A stretch of 14,433 nucleotides of DNA from an uncultured Eubacteriales bacterium (lineage in GTDB: Bacteria > Bacillota_A > Clostridia > Christensenellales > Aristaeellaceae): the NCBI GenBank assembly GCA_902795555.1, contig CADBLV010000316.1, positions 1 to 14,433 of the forward strand, written 5' to 3'. Of the stretch, positions 1-6,246 are shown piece by piece. How positions within the stretch are numbered: the first letter of the stretch is position 1; each line of letters starts with the position of its first letter. The position numbers and the translations under genes were made by a program. The notes under the pieces are model-generated. The model searched no databases and had not been told where the DNA came from. It saw nothing but the letters and a program-made list of their open reading frames with translations.

Positions 1-1241
1 ACCAGCGTTGCGGGAATCAGAATCAGCAGCCCGCGCAGGGTTTCCAGCCAGAAAGCCAGATTCTGCAGATTTCGGGCCTGAAAATAATTGCACAGCAGGA
101 TACTGATCCCCCCGAAAAAAGCCCCCAGGCAGAAGATCCGGATGGCCGCGCAGGCAAGCCCTTCCAGCGCGCTTCCGCCAAGTCCGAACAGCATACACAA
201 AAGCTGGGGACGGATGACGGCGGTCAGAATGACCACACTTCCCACCGCGATACCGCCCGCGAAAGCGATTTTGAACAGGTTTCGAAGACCCAGGTCGTTA
301 TGCTCCCCATCATAGGTGGAAACAATGGGCTGCATGGCCCGGGCCGTGCCCTCATAGAGATACAGGATCAGATAGGAGGTGTTCTGCAGTACATCGAAGA
401 CGGCGATACCGTTTTCTCCGCCGATGCGCATCATGATGTTGTTTCCCAGAAGCAGGAAGATCATCTGATACAGATATGAAATAGAAACCGAGAGCCCCTT
501 TCGCAGACGGTTCAGCCCCGTTCGGAGCCATCCGCGTTCCGGCGCGCCGGGGCGCAGGCTGTGGTTCTTTTTCAGAATTCCCGGCAGATAGATGCCGATG
601 GAAATCACCTGGCCGATGGCGGTGGCCAGGGCTGCGCCTTCCGTGCCCATCTCCAGAATCAGCACAAGCACCACGTTCAGGGCGATGTCGCACAGGTTCC
701 CGATCACTGAGCCGGCGCCTGCCAGATTCACCTGGCCGTCGTTGCGCAGATAGTAGTTGAACAGATTCGCGCCGTAAAACAGCGGCGTGGCTGCCAGCTG
801 AATCCGTAAATATGCCTGTGTGGCTTCAAACAGCGCCCCATCGGCGGGCACGGTTCCCAGCACGCTGAGCAGCGGCCGGAGGAAAAGCAGCCCCAGAAGA
901 GCCGTCGCTCCGCTGAAAATCAACCCCCAGAGATAAATCCCGCAGGCGCTTTTCCGGGCGCCTTCCCGATCTCCCTTTGCCATCAGCGCCGCGTACCGTC
1001 CCGAGCCGCCGACGCCCAGTCCGTGGGCAAACATGCAGTTGATCATGTAAACCGGCAGGATCAGACTGATGGCGGCCAGACCTACAGCCCCCAGATGATG
1101 CCCCACCACCACCGCGTCCGCAACATCGCTCAGGGCCCAGCCCGCCGAAGACAGCAGGGCAGGCACCCAGGCCCGGCGAAACATGGGCCAGGTAAATCGA
1201 TCCCGGCCTGTTCCGGTCTGCCTTTCCGCTTTCCGGCGCAT
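1..1241 (-). CDS. MATE-family multidrug/organic cation efflux transporter (3' end outside window)
   Basis: The minus-strand frame from 1241 is open to the window edge, giving about 413 residues without a stop, so the C-terminus is missing. MATE proteins are usually 440-470 residues with 12 membrane helices, so only the last helix or so should be lost. The translation alternates long hydrophobic stretches with short polar loops. It carries MATE-like signatures: DVADAVVVGHHLGAVGLAA in helix 1-2, a YLRNDGQ motif, and GNLCDIALNVVLVL in the middle of the first bundle. A second bundle begins near the GLSVSISYLYQM segment. The ATG at 1241 is chosen because GAGGAGGA lies about 6 nt upstream. MATE carriers export drugs, toxins or metabolites across the cytoplasmic membrane using Na+ or H+ gradients; the substrate cannot be read here. 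The gene is divergent from the PAP2 gene. Confidence 0.88.
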   Translation of the reverse strand, partial: MRRKAERQTGTGRDRFTWPMFRRAWVPALLSSAGWALSDVADAVVVGHHLGAVGLAAISLILPVYMINCMFAHGLGVGGSGRYAALMAKGDREGARKSACGIYLWGLIFSGATALLGLLFLRPLLSVLGTVPADGALFEATQAYLRIQLAATPLFYGANLFNYYLRNDGQVNLAGAGSVIGNLCDIALNVVLVLILEMGTEGAALATAIGQVISIGIYLPGILKKNHSLRPGAPERGWLRTGLNRLRKGLSVSISYLYQMIFLLLGNNIMMRIGGENGIAVFDVLQNTSYLILYLYEGTARAMQPIVSTYDGEHNDLGLRNLFKIAFAGGIAVGSVVILTAVIRPQLLCMLFGLGGSALEGLACAAIRIFCLGAFFGGISILLCNYFQARNLQNLAFWLETLRGLLILIPATL

Positions 1242-1316
1242 CTTTCGTCCTCCTCTGCCGGCTTATCGCGCATTCTCCGCACTTCCGCCGCTTCAATCAC
1301 ATACTGCGAACACTTT

Positions 1317-1345
1317 ATTTTATCACAGATTTGCCAAAATGGGAA
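1317..1345 (-). promoter_or_regulatory. Possible promoter of the MATE gene
   Basis: On the minus strand TTCCCA (1340-1345) and TAAAAT (1317-1322) are 17 nt apart, about 75 nt before the MATE start. The -10 is good and the -35 is mediocre (4 of 6 consensus bases), so this is tentative. Confidence 0.35.
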
Positions 1346-1376
1346 ATGTGAGGAGGCATATTTTGTTCGCGATCAC

Positions 1377-1437
1377 GGAACAAAGGGACGGCCCTTCCTG
1401 TTCCGATCAGGAACCGAAGGACTGTCCCTGCCGTTCC
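1377..1437. repeat. 61-bp imperfect hairpin repeat, copy 1
   Basis: It begins GGAACAAAGGGACGGCC and ends CTGTCCCTGCCGTTCC. It is identical to 13210-13270 at 60 of 61 positions; the one difference is C versus T after the second GGAAC. The two 28-nt halves are imperfect inverted copies: GGAAC pairs with GTTCC, AGGGAC with GTCCCT, CCTTC with GAAGG, and the inner GTTCC with GGAAC across GATCA. It is non-coding, interspersed and could fold as RNA or cruciform DNA. It resembles the small palindromic intergenic repeats (REP- or MITE-like) of Firmicutes; no target-site duplication is visible. Confidence 0.8.
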
Positions 1438-1519
1438 GGCCCGCCGTTTCAGTCCGGAACAAAAGCCCCGGGCTTTTAAAAGCCGTCCCCACCGTCTGCA
1501 AAAACTGTAAAGGGGGGAC

Positions 1520-1548
1520 TTGCCCCGTTTCCTTTTCGATGGTAAAAT
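1520..1548 (+). promoter_or_regulatory. Promoter of the PAP2 phosphatase gene
   Basis: TTGCCC (1520-1525) and TAAAAT (1543-1548) have an exact 17-nt spacer. Transcription would start near 1555, leaving a leader of about 70 nt before the ATG at 1624. It is a sigma-A-type promoter by consensus. Confidence 0.55.
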
Positions 1549-1623
1549 AAGGGTTACTGACGCGGAATGGGGAAAGACGATTCGCTTCCCGGAGGTTCCG
1601 CCGGACGGAGGGATTGATTCGAC

Positions 1624-2667
1624 ATGAACGAACTTGCGGCATCCACGATTCCATTTCTACAGACCCTGGCGGATCATCGCATTGACGCGGTGACCTGGAT
1701 TTTCAACAAGCTGACCTTTCTGGGAGATGAAAAGCTGTTTGTGCTCATCGCGCTGATCGTTTTCTGGTGCGTTTCCAAGCGCGGCGGACAGTATATGCTG
1801 ACGGTGGGGTTCAGCGCCAGCAGCATCGGACAGACGCTGAAGATGCTCTTCCGGGTTCCGCGGCCCTGGGCGCTGGGAGATCATCCGTTTGAGGGAGCGG
1901 ATCCTGTGGCGCGGGGATCGGCCGGCGGCGCGACCGTTGAGAAGAAGGGCCTGGATAAGCTCCTGAGCAAGTTCCTCGGCACCGGCGCGGACGGGTGGTC
2001 CTTTCCCAGCGGACATACGCTGATCAGCGTGGGGACCTACGGCGCGATGGCCGCCTGGTTTAAGCAGACCTGGGTTCGGATTGTCGGGATTGTTCTGGCG
2101 ATTCTGATTCCCTTCACCCGGCTGTATCTGGGCGTGCATACGCCGGTGGACATCGTGGCCGGCGCGATCATCGCGCTGATTCTTCTGCTGACGCTGCGGC
2201 CTGTGTTCACGGGGGACAATTTGGGAAAAATCCGCATTGTGCTGATCGGCAACATCGCGCTTGCAGCGATCCTGATGATTTGGATGTATCTGGCGAAGCC
2301 GTCGAATCTGGCCGGGGAGGATATCGCCCATTATGCCAGCGGGATCAAGAACCTGTGGCAGCTGGTGGGAGCGACGCTGGCCGTGTGGATTTCCTTTGAA
2401 GCCGACGAGCGCCGGATTCATTTTGAAACCAAAGCGGTGTGGTGGGCGCAGGTGCTGAAGGTGATCGGCGGCGCCGTGATCATGCTGGGACTGCAGACCG
2501 TGATTCAGAAGGTGTTCCACTATTCCAGCGATGCCCTGACACTGGAGAACATGACAAAAATGGGCGTGATCGCCTGCTTCGCGAACCTCATCGCCCTGAC
2601 GACCGCCATGACGGCCTGGCCGATGACCTTCAAATGGTTTGCGAAACTTGGCCGGAAGGCCGAGTAA
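1624..2667 (+). CDS. PAP2-superfamily membrane phosphatase (lipid phosphate / undecaprenyl-diphosphate phosphatase type)
   Basis: The 347-residue integral membrane protein has the complete PAP2 active site: a KX6RP motif (K73, R80, P81), PSGH (P128-H131) and R166-X5-H172-X3-D176. In this family the PSGH histidine assists, the last histidine is the nucleophile, and the site faces outward. Likely substrates are prenyl or lipid phosphates, as in recycling of undecaprenyl diphosphate for cell wall synthesis, but the exact one cannot be told. About 30 polar residues (87-120) lie between the first two motifs. The C-terminal half (about 200-340) adds several hydrophobic helices beyond the minimal PAP2 core, making it longer than BcrC-type enzymes (about 200 residues). 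GGAGGG precedes the ATG by about 11 nt. A promoter lies at 1520-1548, and no good terminator follows, so it may be co-transcribed with fprA. Confidence 0.85.
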   Translation: MNELAASTIPFLQTLADHRIDAVTWIFNKLTFLGDEKLFVLIALIVFWCVSKRGGQYMLTVGFSASSIGQTLKMLFRVPRPWALGDHPFEGADPVARGSAGGATVEKKGLDKLLSKFLGTGADGWSFPSGHTLISVGTYGAMAAWFKQTWVRIVGIVLAILIPFTRLYLGVHTPVDIVAGAIIALILLLTLRPVFTGDNLGKIRIVLIGNIALAAILMIWMYLAKPSNLAGEDIAHYASGIKNLWQLVGATLAVWISFEADERRIHFETKAVWWAQVLKVIGGAVIMLGLQTVIQKVFHYSSDALTLENMTKMGVIACFANLIALTTAMTAWPMTFKWFAKLGRKAE

Positions 2668-2817
2668 TCGGAAAAGCGGAGAAAGCGGGCTGCTGCGGAC
2701 GCCGCTTTGAAGGACAGACGGGAAAGAGATTCGGAAAAGATCAAAACCGGAGAAATGAATCCGAAAACGATCCTATCCGGAAAACGAAACAGCAAACGTG
2801 GAAAGGAAGAAAATCCA

Positions 2818-4002
2818 ATGAATGTGACGAAGGATATTCGCTACATCGGCGTAAATGACCATCAGATCGACCTGTTTGAGGGCCAATATGAGGTTCCCAA
2901 CGGGATGGCTTATAATTCCTATGTGATTCTGGACAGCAAAATCGCCGTGATGGATACGGTGGACCGACATTTCACCAAAGAATGGCTGGAGAACCTGAAC
3001 GAAGCGCTGGAAGGCAGAACGCCGGATTATCTGGTTGTTCAGCATATGGAGCCGGATCATTCGGCTAATATTGTCAACTTCATGGAAACCTGGCCGAAGG
3101 CCACCGTCGTTTCTTCCGCCAAGGCTTTTGCCATGATGAAGAACTTCTTCGGAACGGCGTTCGAGGACCGGCAGATTGTGGTCGGCGAAGGGGACACGCT
3201 GAAGCTGGGAACCCATGAGCTGCATTTTATCACGGCGCCTATGGTTCACTGGCCGGAGGTGATCATGACCTATGACAGCGCGGACAAGGTGCTGTTTTCC
3301 GCGGATGGATTCGGGAAATTCGGCGCCCTGGACGCGGACGAGGACTGGGCCTGCGAAGCACGGAGATATTATTTCGGGATTGTCGGAAAATACGGCGCGC
3401 AGGTGCAGGCCGTGCTGAAAAAGGCCGCGAACCTCGACATTCAGATGATCTGCCCGCTGCACGGTCCCATCCTGAAGGAGAACCTGGGCCACTATCTGGG
3501 CCTCTATCAGACCTGGTCTTCCTACGGGGTGGAGAGCCAGGGCATCGTGATTGCTTACACCTCGGTTTACGGAAACACCGAGGAGGCCGCGCTGCTGCTG
3601 GCGGAGAAGCTGAAAACCATGGGCTGCCCGAAGGTCGCCGTGAACGACCTGGCCCGATGCGACATGGCGGAGGCGGTTGAGGATGCCTTCCGATACGGCT
3701 ATCTGGTGCTGGCGACGACGACGTATAACGCGGATATCTTCCCCTTCATGCGGGAATTCATTCAGCATCTGACCGAGCGGGGATATAAAAACCGCGTGAT
3801 CGGTCTGATTGAAAACGGTTCCTGGGCTCCCATGGCTGCCAAGGTGATGAAAGGCATGCTGGAAGGATGCAAGAATCTGACCTTCTGCGACACGACGGTT
3901 CGGATCACGTCCGCGCTGAATGATGCTTCGAGACAGCAGATTGAGGAGCTGGCGGAAGAATTATACAAAAAGGGCGTGACAAACCCTGTTTCCGCTTCCT
4001 GA
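2818..4002 (+). CDS. fprA: FprA-type flavodiiron protein (A-type flavoprotein)
   Basis: The 394-residue cytoplasmic enzyme reduces O2 to water and/or NO to N2O, protecting anaerobes; electrons usually come from rubredoxin. The N-terminal metallo-beta-lactamase-like domain (about 1-240) has all expected diiron ligands: H76-x-E78-x-D80-H81, H144, D163 and H215. The C-terminal flavodoxin domain (about 243-390) has the FMN phosphate loop YTSVYGNTEEAA (247-258), a TTTYNAD segment (300-306) and ENGSWAP (332-338). Length fits family A, with no rubredoxin or flavin-reductase extension. The ATG at 2818 is chosen over upstream in-frame starts because AAAGGAAG precedes it and the family core begins there. 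The 150-bp gap after the PAP2 gene has only a weak stem (2682-2708) without a U-tract, so read-through is possible. Confidence 0.93.
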   Translation: MNVTKDIRYIGVNDHQIDLFEGQYEVPNGMAYNSYVILDSKIAVMDTVDRHFTKEWLENLNEALEGRTPDYLVVQHMEPDHSANIVNFMETWPKATVVSSAKAFAMMKNFFGTAFEDRQIVVGEGDTLKLGTHELHFITAPMVHWPEVIMTYDSADKVLFSADGFGKFGALDADEDWACEARRYYFGIVGKYGAQVQAVLKKAANLDIQMICPLHGPILKENLGHYLGLYQTWSSYGVESQGIVIAYTSVYGNTEEAALLLAEKLKTMGCPKVAVNDLARCDMAEAVEDAFRYGYLVLATTTYNADIFPFMREFIQHLTERGYKNRVIGLIENGSWAPMAAKVMKGMLEGCKNLTFCDTTVRITSALNDASRQQIEELAEELYKKGVTNPVSAS

Positions 4003-4030
4003 TTGAGCCGGCGGTATGCGCCGATGGATG

Positions 4031-4069
4031 AAAAGGCACGGTCTCCCTTTGCGGGGAACCGTGCCTTTT
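4031..4069. terminator. Bidirectional rho-independent terminator between fprA and the GH8 gene
   Basis: AAAAGGCACGGT (4031-4042) pairs perfectly with ACCGTGCCTTTT (4058-4069), and the 15-nt loop can add a CCC/GGG inner stem. A-rich and T-rich flanks give a U-tract on either strand, which suits the two convergent genes ending at 4002 and 4081. Confidence 0.85.
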
Positions 4070-4080
4070 AAATACTTCCG

Positions 4081-5187
4081 TCATTCATAGACCCGATACT
4101 GTCCGGAAAGCAGGAGCAGGCAGAAGAAATACAGGCAATTGTCATAATATCGGCGCTTTCCCTTTCGTAGGGGCGTGTTCCAGAAGGAACGCAGGAAATC
4201 ATCCCGATGGGCGCTCTCACTGGCGACGGAAGCCGCGGCCAGCACCGCGATGATCGCGGTCGGATGCATGGCGGGCTCCTCCGTGGGAGTTCCGTCAATC
4301 TGATAAGCCCTGTAATCCTCCGGCGCAATGCCGAAAAAATAATCCTGAAGACGTGTGGCGATTTCCGCATACTGCTTTCGGGGACCGAACCAGAGCGTAT
4401 CCAGGGCCAGGTTCATCGCCACCCGATAAGCATCGGAATAATAGGTGAAAGGCTTGCGGAACATCAGGCGCGGTGTCCCGTCATATTCGGCATATTCCGG
4501 ACTCATGCCGGTGATGGGATGGGCGCTCAGGGAGATATAGCCTCTGGACGCCTTCGCGGCCTGAAGCCAGAAATCCTGATCCTCCGGATTGCCATGACGG
4601 GCAAAGAGCGTGTAGAAATGCGGAAGATGATAGCTGGGATCGGAATAATCCGCCTCCGGGACGAACCGGATCAGATGATTGTCCGGATCCCACATGGCTC
4701 TGCCACCGGAAACGAGCTCCGGCTGATGTACCACATGGCGCAGAATGTCGCGGGCCTGCTGCCCGTAGGCAAAGATCCCTTCGCCGTCGCCCCAGCGCGC
4801 GGAGGCCATCAGCAGGGCCATGGCGAAGTATTCCTCTCCGTCGGGAGCGGGGCCTTCCGCGTTGTGCCTGCCGTCCAGCCCGGTCGACCAGGCGAAGTAT
4901 CCCTGATAGATCCCATCCGGGTGAAACATGTATCGCATGGAAAACTGCCACAGCTTTCGGAAAAGATCCTCCCGATCCATCTGCACGCACATCATCATGC
5001 CATAGCTCATGCCTTCTGTGCGGGCATCGATGTTCCCCGTGTCCACCATGCAGCCGCTGTCCTCATCCACATCGAGATAGAATTTCTCCTCCGGATCAAA
5101 AAAGATGGTGCGGAAGCACTCCTGAACGCGCCGGAGCGCCTCTTCATCGGAGACGCCGATCCGGCTGAAATAATGAACGGAATCCAT
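4081..5187 (-). CDS. Glycoside hydrolase family 8, reducing-end xylose-releasing exo-oligoxylanase-like
   Basis: The 368-residue protein matches the GH8 'Rex' type, which removes xylose from the reducing end of xylo-oligosaccharides inside the cell. No signal peptide is present, in keeping with a cytoplasmic enzyme. The proposed general acid is E58 in ARTEGMSYGM. The proposed base is D252 in YYSDAYRVAMN, the position corresponding to the catalytic Asp of Rex enzymes. Aromatic segments expected of the (alpha/alpha)6 barrel are present, including YQGYFAW (94-100) and YHLPHFY (186-192). The ATG at 5187 follows AGGGGG by about 7 nt. The longer frame up to 5322 runs through promoter sequence and is rejected. 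It suggests use of hemicellulose oligomers taken up by transporters not in this window. A duplicated promoter lies upstream (5242-5322). Confidence 0.85.
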   Translation of the reverse strand: MDSVHYFSRIGVSDEEALRRVQECFRTIFFDPEEKFYLDVDEDSGCMVDTGNIDARTEGMSYGMMMCVQMDREDLFRKLWQFSMRYMFHPDGIYQGYFAWSTGLDGRHNAEGPAPDGEEYFAMALLMASARWGDGEGIFAYGQQARDILRHVVHQPELVSGGRAMWDPDNHLIRFVPEADYSDPSYHLPHFYTLFARHGNPEDQDFWLQAAKASRGYISLSAHPITGMSPEYAEYDGTPRLMFRKPFTYYSDAYRVAMNLALDTLWFGPRKQYAEIATRLQDYFFGIAPEDYRAYQIDGTPTEEPAMHPTAIIAVLAAASVASESAHRDDFLRSFWNTPLRKGKRRYYDNCLYFFCLLLLSGQYRVYE

Positions 5188-5241
5188 CTTTATACCCCCT
5201 GACTTTTTTGCCTTCGTTCGCCTGTCTGTCCTGCCGTGCTT

Positions 5242-5271
5242 ATTATACACAGGTTCGGGGGACGATTGCAA
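5242..5271 (-). promoter_or_regulatory. Proximal promoter of the GH8 gene
   Basis: TTGCAA (5266-5271) and a perfect TATAAT (5242-5247) are 18 nt apart on the minus strand, about 55 nt before the start codon. It lies within the proximal copy of the tandem repeat. Confidence 0.6.
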
Positions 5272-5340
5272 AGTAAAACCGGAAAAAGCAGAAAAGATAC
5301 ACAGGATCGGGGACGATTGCAAAGCGAAACCGGAAAAAAG
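5245..5340. repeat. Tandem direct repeat (2 x about 44 bp, period 52 bp) upstream of the GH8 gene
   Basis: Copy A (5245-5288) and copy B (5297-5340) both read ATACACAGG, then TCGGGG, GACGATTGCAAAG, AAACCGG and an A-run, with a few substitutions and single-base indels. An 8-nt spacer separates them. Each copy contains the TTGCAA used as a -35 element, so the duplication has copied a promoter or operator. Confidence 0.8.
5294..5322 (-). promoter_or_regulatory. Distal, weaker duplicate promoter of the GH8 gene
   Basis: In copy B, TTGCAA (5317-5322) lies 17 nt before TATCTT (5294-5299). This mirrors the proximal promoter but with a degenerate -10. It begins just after the U-tract of the terminator at 5339-5367. 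Confidence 0.35.
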
Positions 5341-5367
5341 GACATCCCCGATGCTCGGGGATGTCCT
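5339..5367 (-). terminator. Rho-independent terminator of the 5380-5634 LysM peptide gene
   Basis: A perfect 12-bp stem pairs AGGACATCCCCG (5339-5350) with CGGGGATGTCCT (5356-5367) around a 5-nt loop. On the minus strand it is followed by a run of six T. It sits 12 nt after the stop codon. Confidence 0.9.
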
Positions 5368-5379
5368 GGGTGAACCTGA

Positions 5380-5634
5380 TTACTGCTTGATCCACAGCCA
5401 TTCGCCGGTCCGGATCATGTTGGTCTTGTGGCTGATGTGGGGATTCCATTCCCGAATCTTCCGCCAGTCGGAGATCCCGTACTGATTCGCGATCCGGATC
5501 AGGGTGTCCGTCGCCGTTACCTTATGCTGGGTCCAGCCGGCCTTATCCCTGCGCTTCTCAAAGGAAATTTTACCGCCTGCCACTTCTTCCAGTTCTTCTT
5601 CGTTCAGTTCCACCGCGTTATTCAGATTCTCCAT
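5380..5634 (-). CDS. Double-glycine-leader LysM peptide (secreted, 84 aa)
   Basis: Residues 1-21 look like a bacteriocin-type leader ending ELNEEELEEVAGG: acidic, amphipathic, with hydrophobic residues at the usual positions before GG. Such leaders are cleaved after GG by C39-peptidase ABC exporters. Cleavage would leave 63 residues, about +7 net charge and with five Trp (W34, W57, W63, W79, W81). These form one LysM-like domain (about 36-82): THKV-type start, DTLIRIANQYG, a WRKIREWNPH middle and TGEWLWIK end. LysM domains bind N-acetylglucosamine in peptidoglycan. There is no Sec signal and no catalytic domain. AAAGGAGG (5643-5650) lies 8 nt before the ATG, which excludes the longer frame to 5664. 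It has its own promoter and terminator. The function (cell-wall binding peptide, antimicrobial, signal) is inferred, not shown. No C39 exporter is in the window. Confidence 0.82.
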   Translation of the reverse strand: MENLNNAVELNEEELEEVAGGKISFEKRRDKAGWTQHKVTATDTLIRIANQYGISDWRKIREWNPHISHKTNMIRTGEWLWIKQ

Positions 5635-5673
5635 GATCAAAACCTCCTTTATGTTGTGTAACATTCTTTTAAC

Positions 5674-5702
5674 ATCTTATCACAAAATCTTAATGAAATC
5701 AA
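5674..5702 (-). promoter_or_regulatory. Promoter of the 5380-5634 LysM peptide gene
   Basis: TTGATT (5697-5702) and TAAGAT (5674-5679) have an exact 17-nt spacer in AT-rich DNA, about 40 nt before the ATG. It starts 8 nt past the stop of the upstream LysM gene, so the second gene can be expressed on its own. Confidence 0.6.
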
Positions 5703-5710
5703 GCCCTTTT

Positions 5711-5962
5711 TTACACCGGCACGTAGATGTAATATCCGGAGCGGATGCTGTTGGGATTGCTGATGATGCCGATGTTCTCATCCATGATCCGACGCACGGT
5801 CGTCCGGTAGGCCCCGGCGATGCCGCTCAGGGTGTCATGGGAACGCACCTTGTAGACGATGCAGCCGCTCTTCGCGGGCAGGGGAGTGGGAGAGCCGCTG
5901 GCGCCGCCTGCTACCTGATTCATTTCCTGGTCGGTCAGTTGGGTCATTTTCATTTCGCTCAT
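5711..5962 (-). CDS. Double-glycine-leader LysM peptide, second paralogue (83 aa)
   Basis: It is built like its neighbour at 5380-5634. A 20-residue leader ends MTQLTDQEMNQVAGG, then a short Ser/Pro linker (SGSPTPLPAKSG, 22-33), then one LysM-like domain (about 36-82) with VYKVRSHDTLSGIAGAY, a SNPNSI turn and a YYIYVPV end. Predicted cleavage after GG leaves 63 residues, the same as the neighbour, with about +4 net charge and a single Cys34. The two share architecture but little identity, so they are old duplicates or were recruited separately. AAAAGGAGG lies 8 nt before the ATG at 5962, the same SD and spacing as the neighbour; the longer frame to 6286 is rejected for this reason. No terminator follows, so transcripts may run into the next gene. 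No clear promoter was found in 5963-6246. Confidence 0.8.
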   Translation of the reverse strand: MSEMKMTQLTDQEMNQVAGGASGSPTPLPAKSGCIVYKVRSHDTLSGIAGAYRTTVRRIMDENIGIISNPNSIRSGYYIYVPV

Positions 5963-6246
5963 TTTCGTTTCCTCCTTTTGTATCTTTCCGGTTTGCTTCA
6001 GCCGTTTCTCCCGAGGGACCATCCCGGTTTCTTCCGCGCTTCGCGGATCCTGAATGTTTCTCCCGACCGCTCCGGCCATTCCTTCCTTGCTTTCGGCATC
6101 GCCCTCAGGCGGTGTCATCAGGGTATACGCAATGAAAATCCGGATGGCAGTAAAAAGACAGTAAAAACAAAAAAACTTTTTGCAGGAGCGGAGAACCCTT
6201 TCGCCGAATTCTTTACCCATCGGTGCAAGAAAGGGTGAAATCGCGC

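Larger units (their letters stand above)
1242..1623. other. Divergent intergenic region between the MATE and PAP2 genes
   Basis: This 382-bp stretch holds no convincing gene. It contains the tentative MATE promoter (minus), one copy of the 61-bp hairpin repeat (1377-1437), a short palindrome AAAAGCCC-C-GGGCTTTT (1461-1477) and the PAP2 promoter (1520-1548). Small ORFs crossing it are translations of the repeat and lack ribosome binding sites. Confidence 0.6.

Noticed and set aside
352..1296. Two minus-strand frames at 352-693 and 826-1296
   Set aside because: They are out of frame with the MATE gene, whose own frame runs open from 1241 to the window edge with clear family motifs.
1461..1477. 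Palindrome AAAAGCCC-C-GGGCTTTT as a terminator
   Set aside because: No gene ends before it on either strand and the perfect palindrome leaves almost no loop, so it is unlikely to act as a normal terminator here.
1657..2520. 287-residue frame antisense to the PAP2 gene
   Set aside because: It overlaps a gene with a complete PAP2 active site and has neither a start signal nor a recognisable fold.
2682..2708. AAAGCGG/CCGCTTT stem as a terminator of the PAP2 gene
   Set aside because: Only 7 bp with a 13-nt loop and no T-run after it.
5963..6246. N-terminal extension of the upstream LysM gene, or a separate gene in this gap
   Set aside because: The extended frame lacks a ribosome binding site, whereas AAAAGGAGG lies 8 nt before the ATG at 5962. 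No independent gene or convincing promoter was found in these 284 bp.
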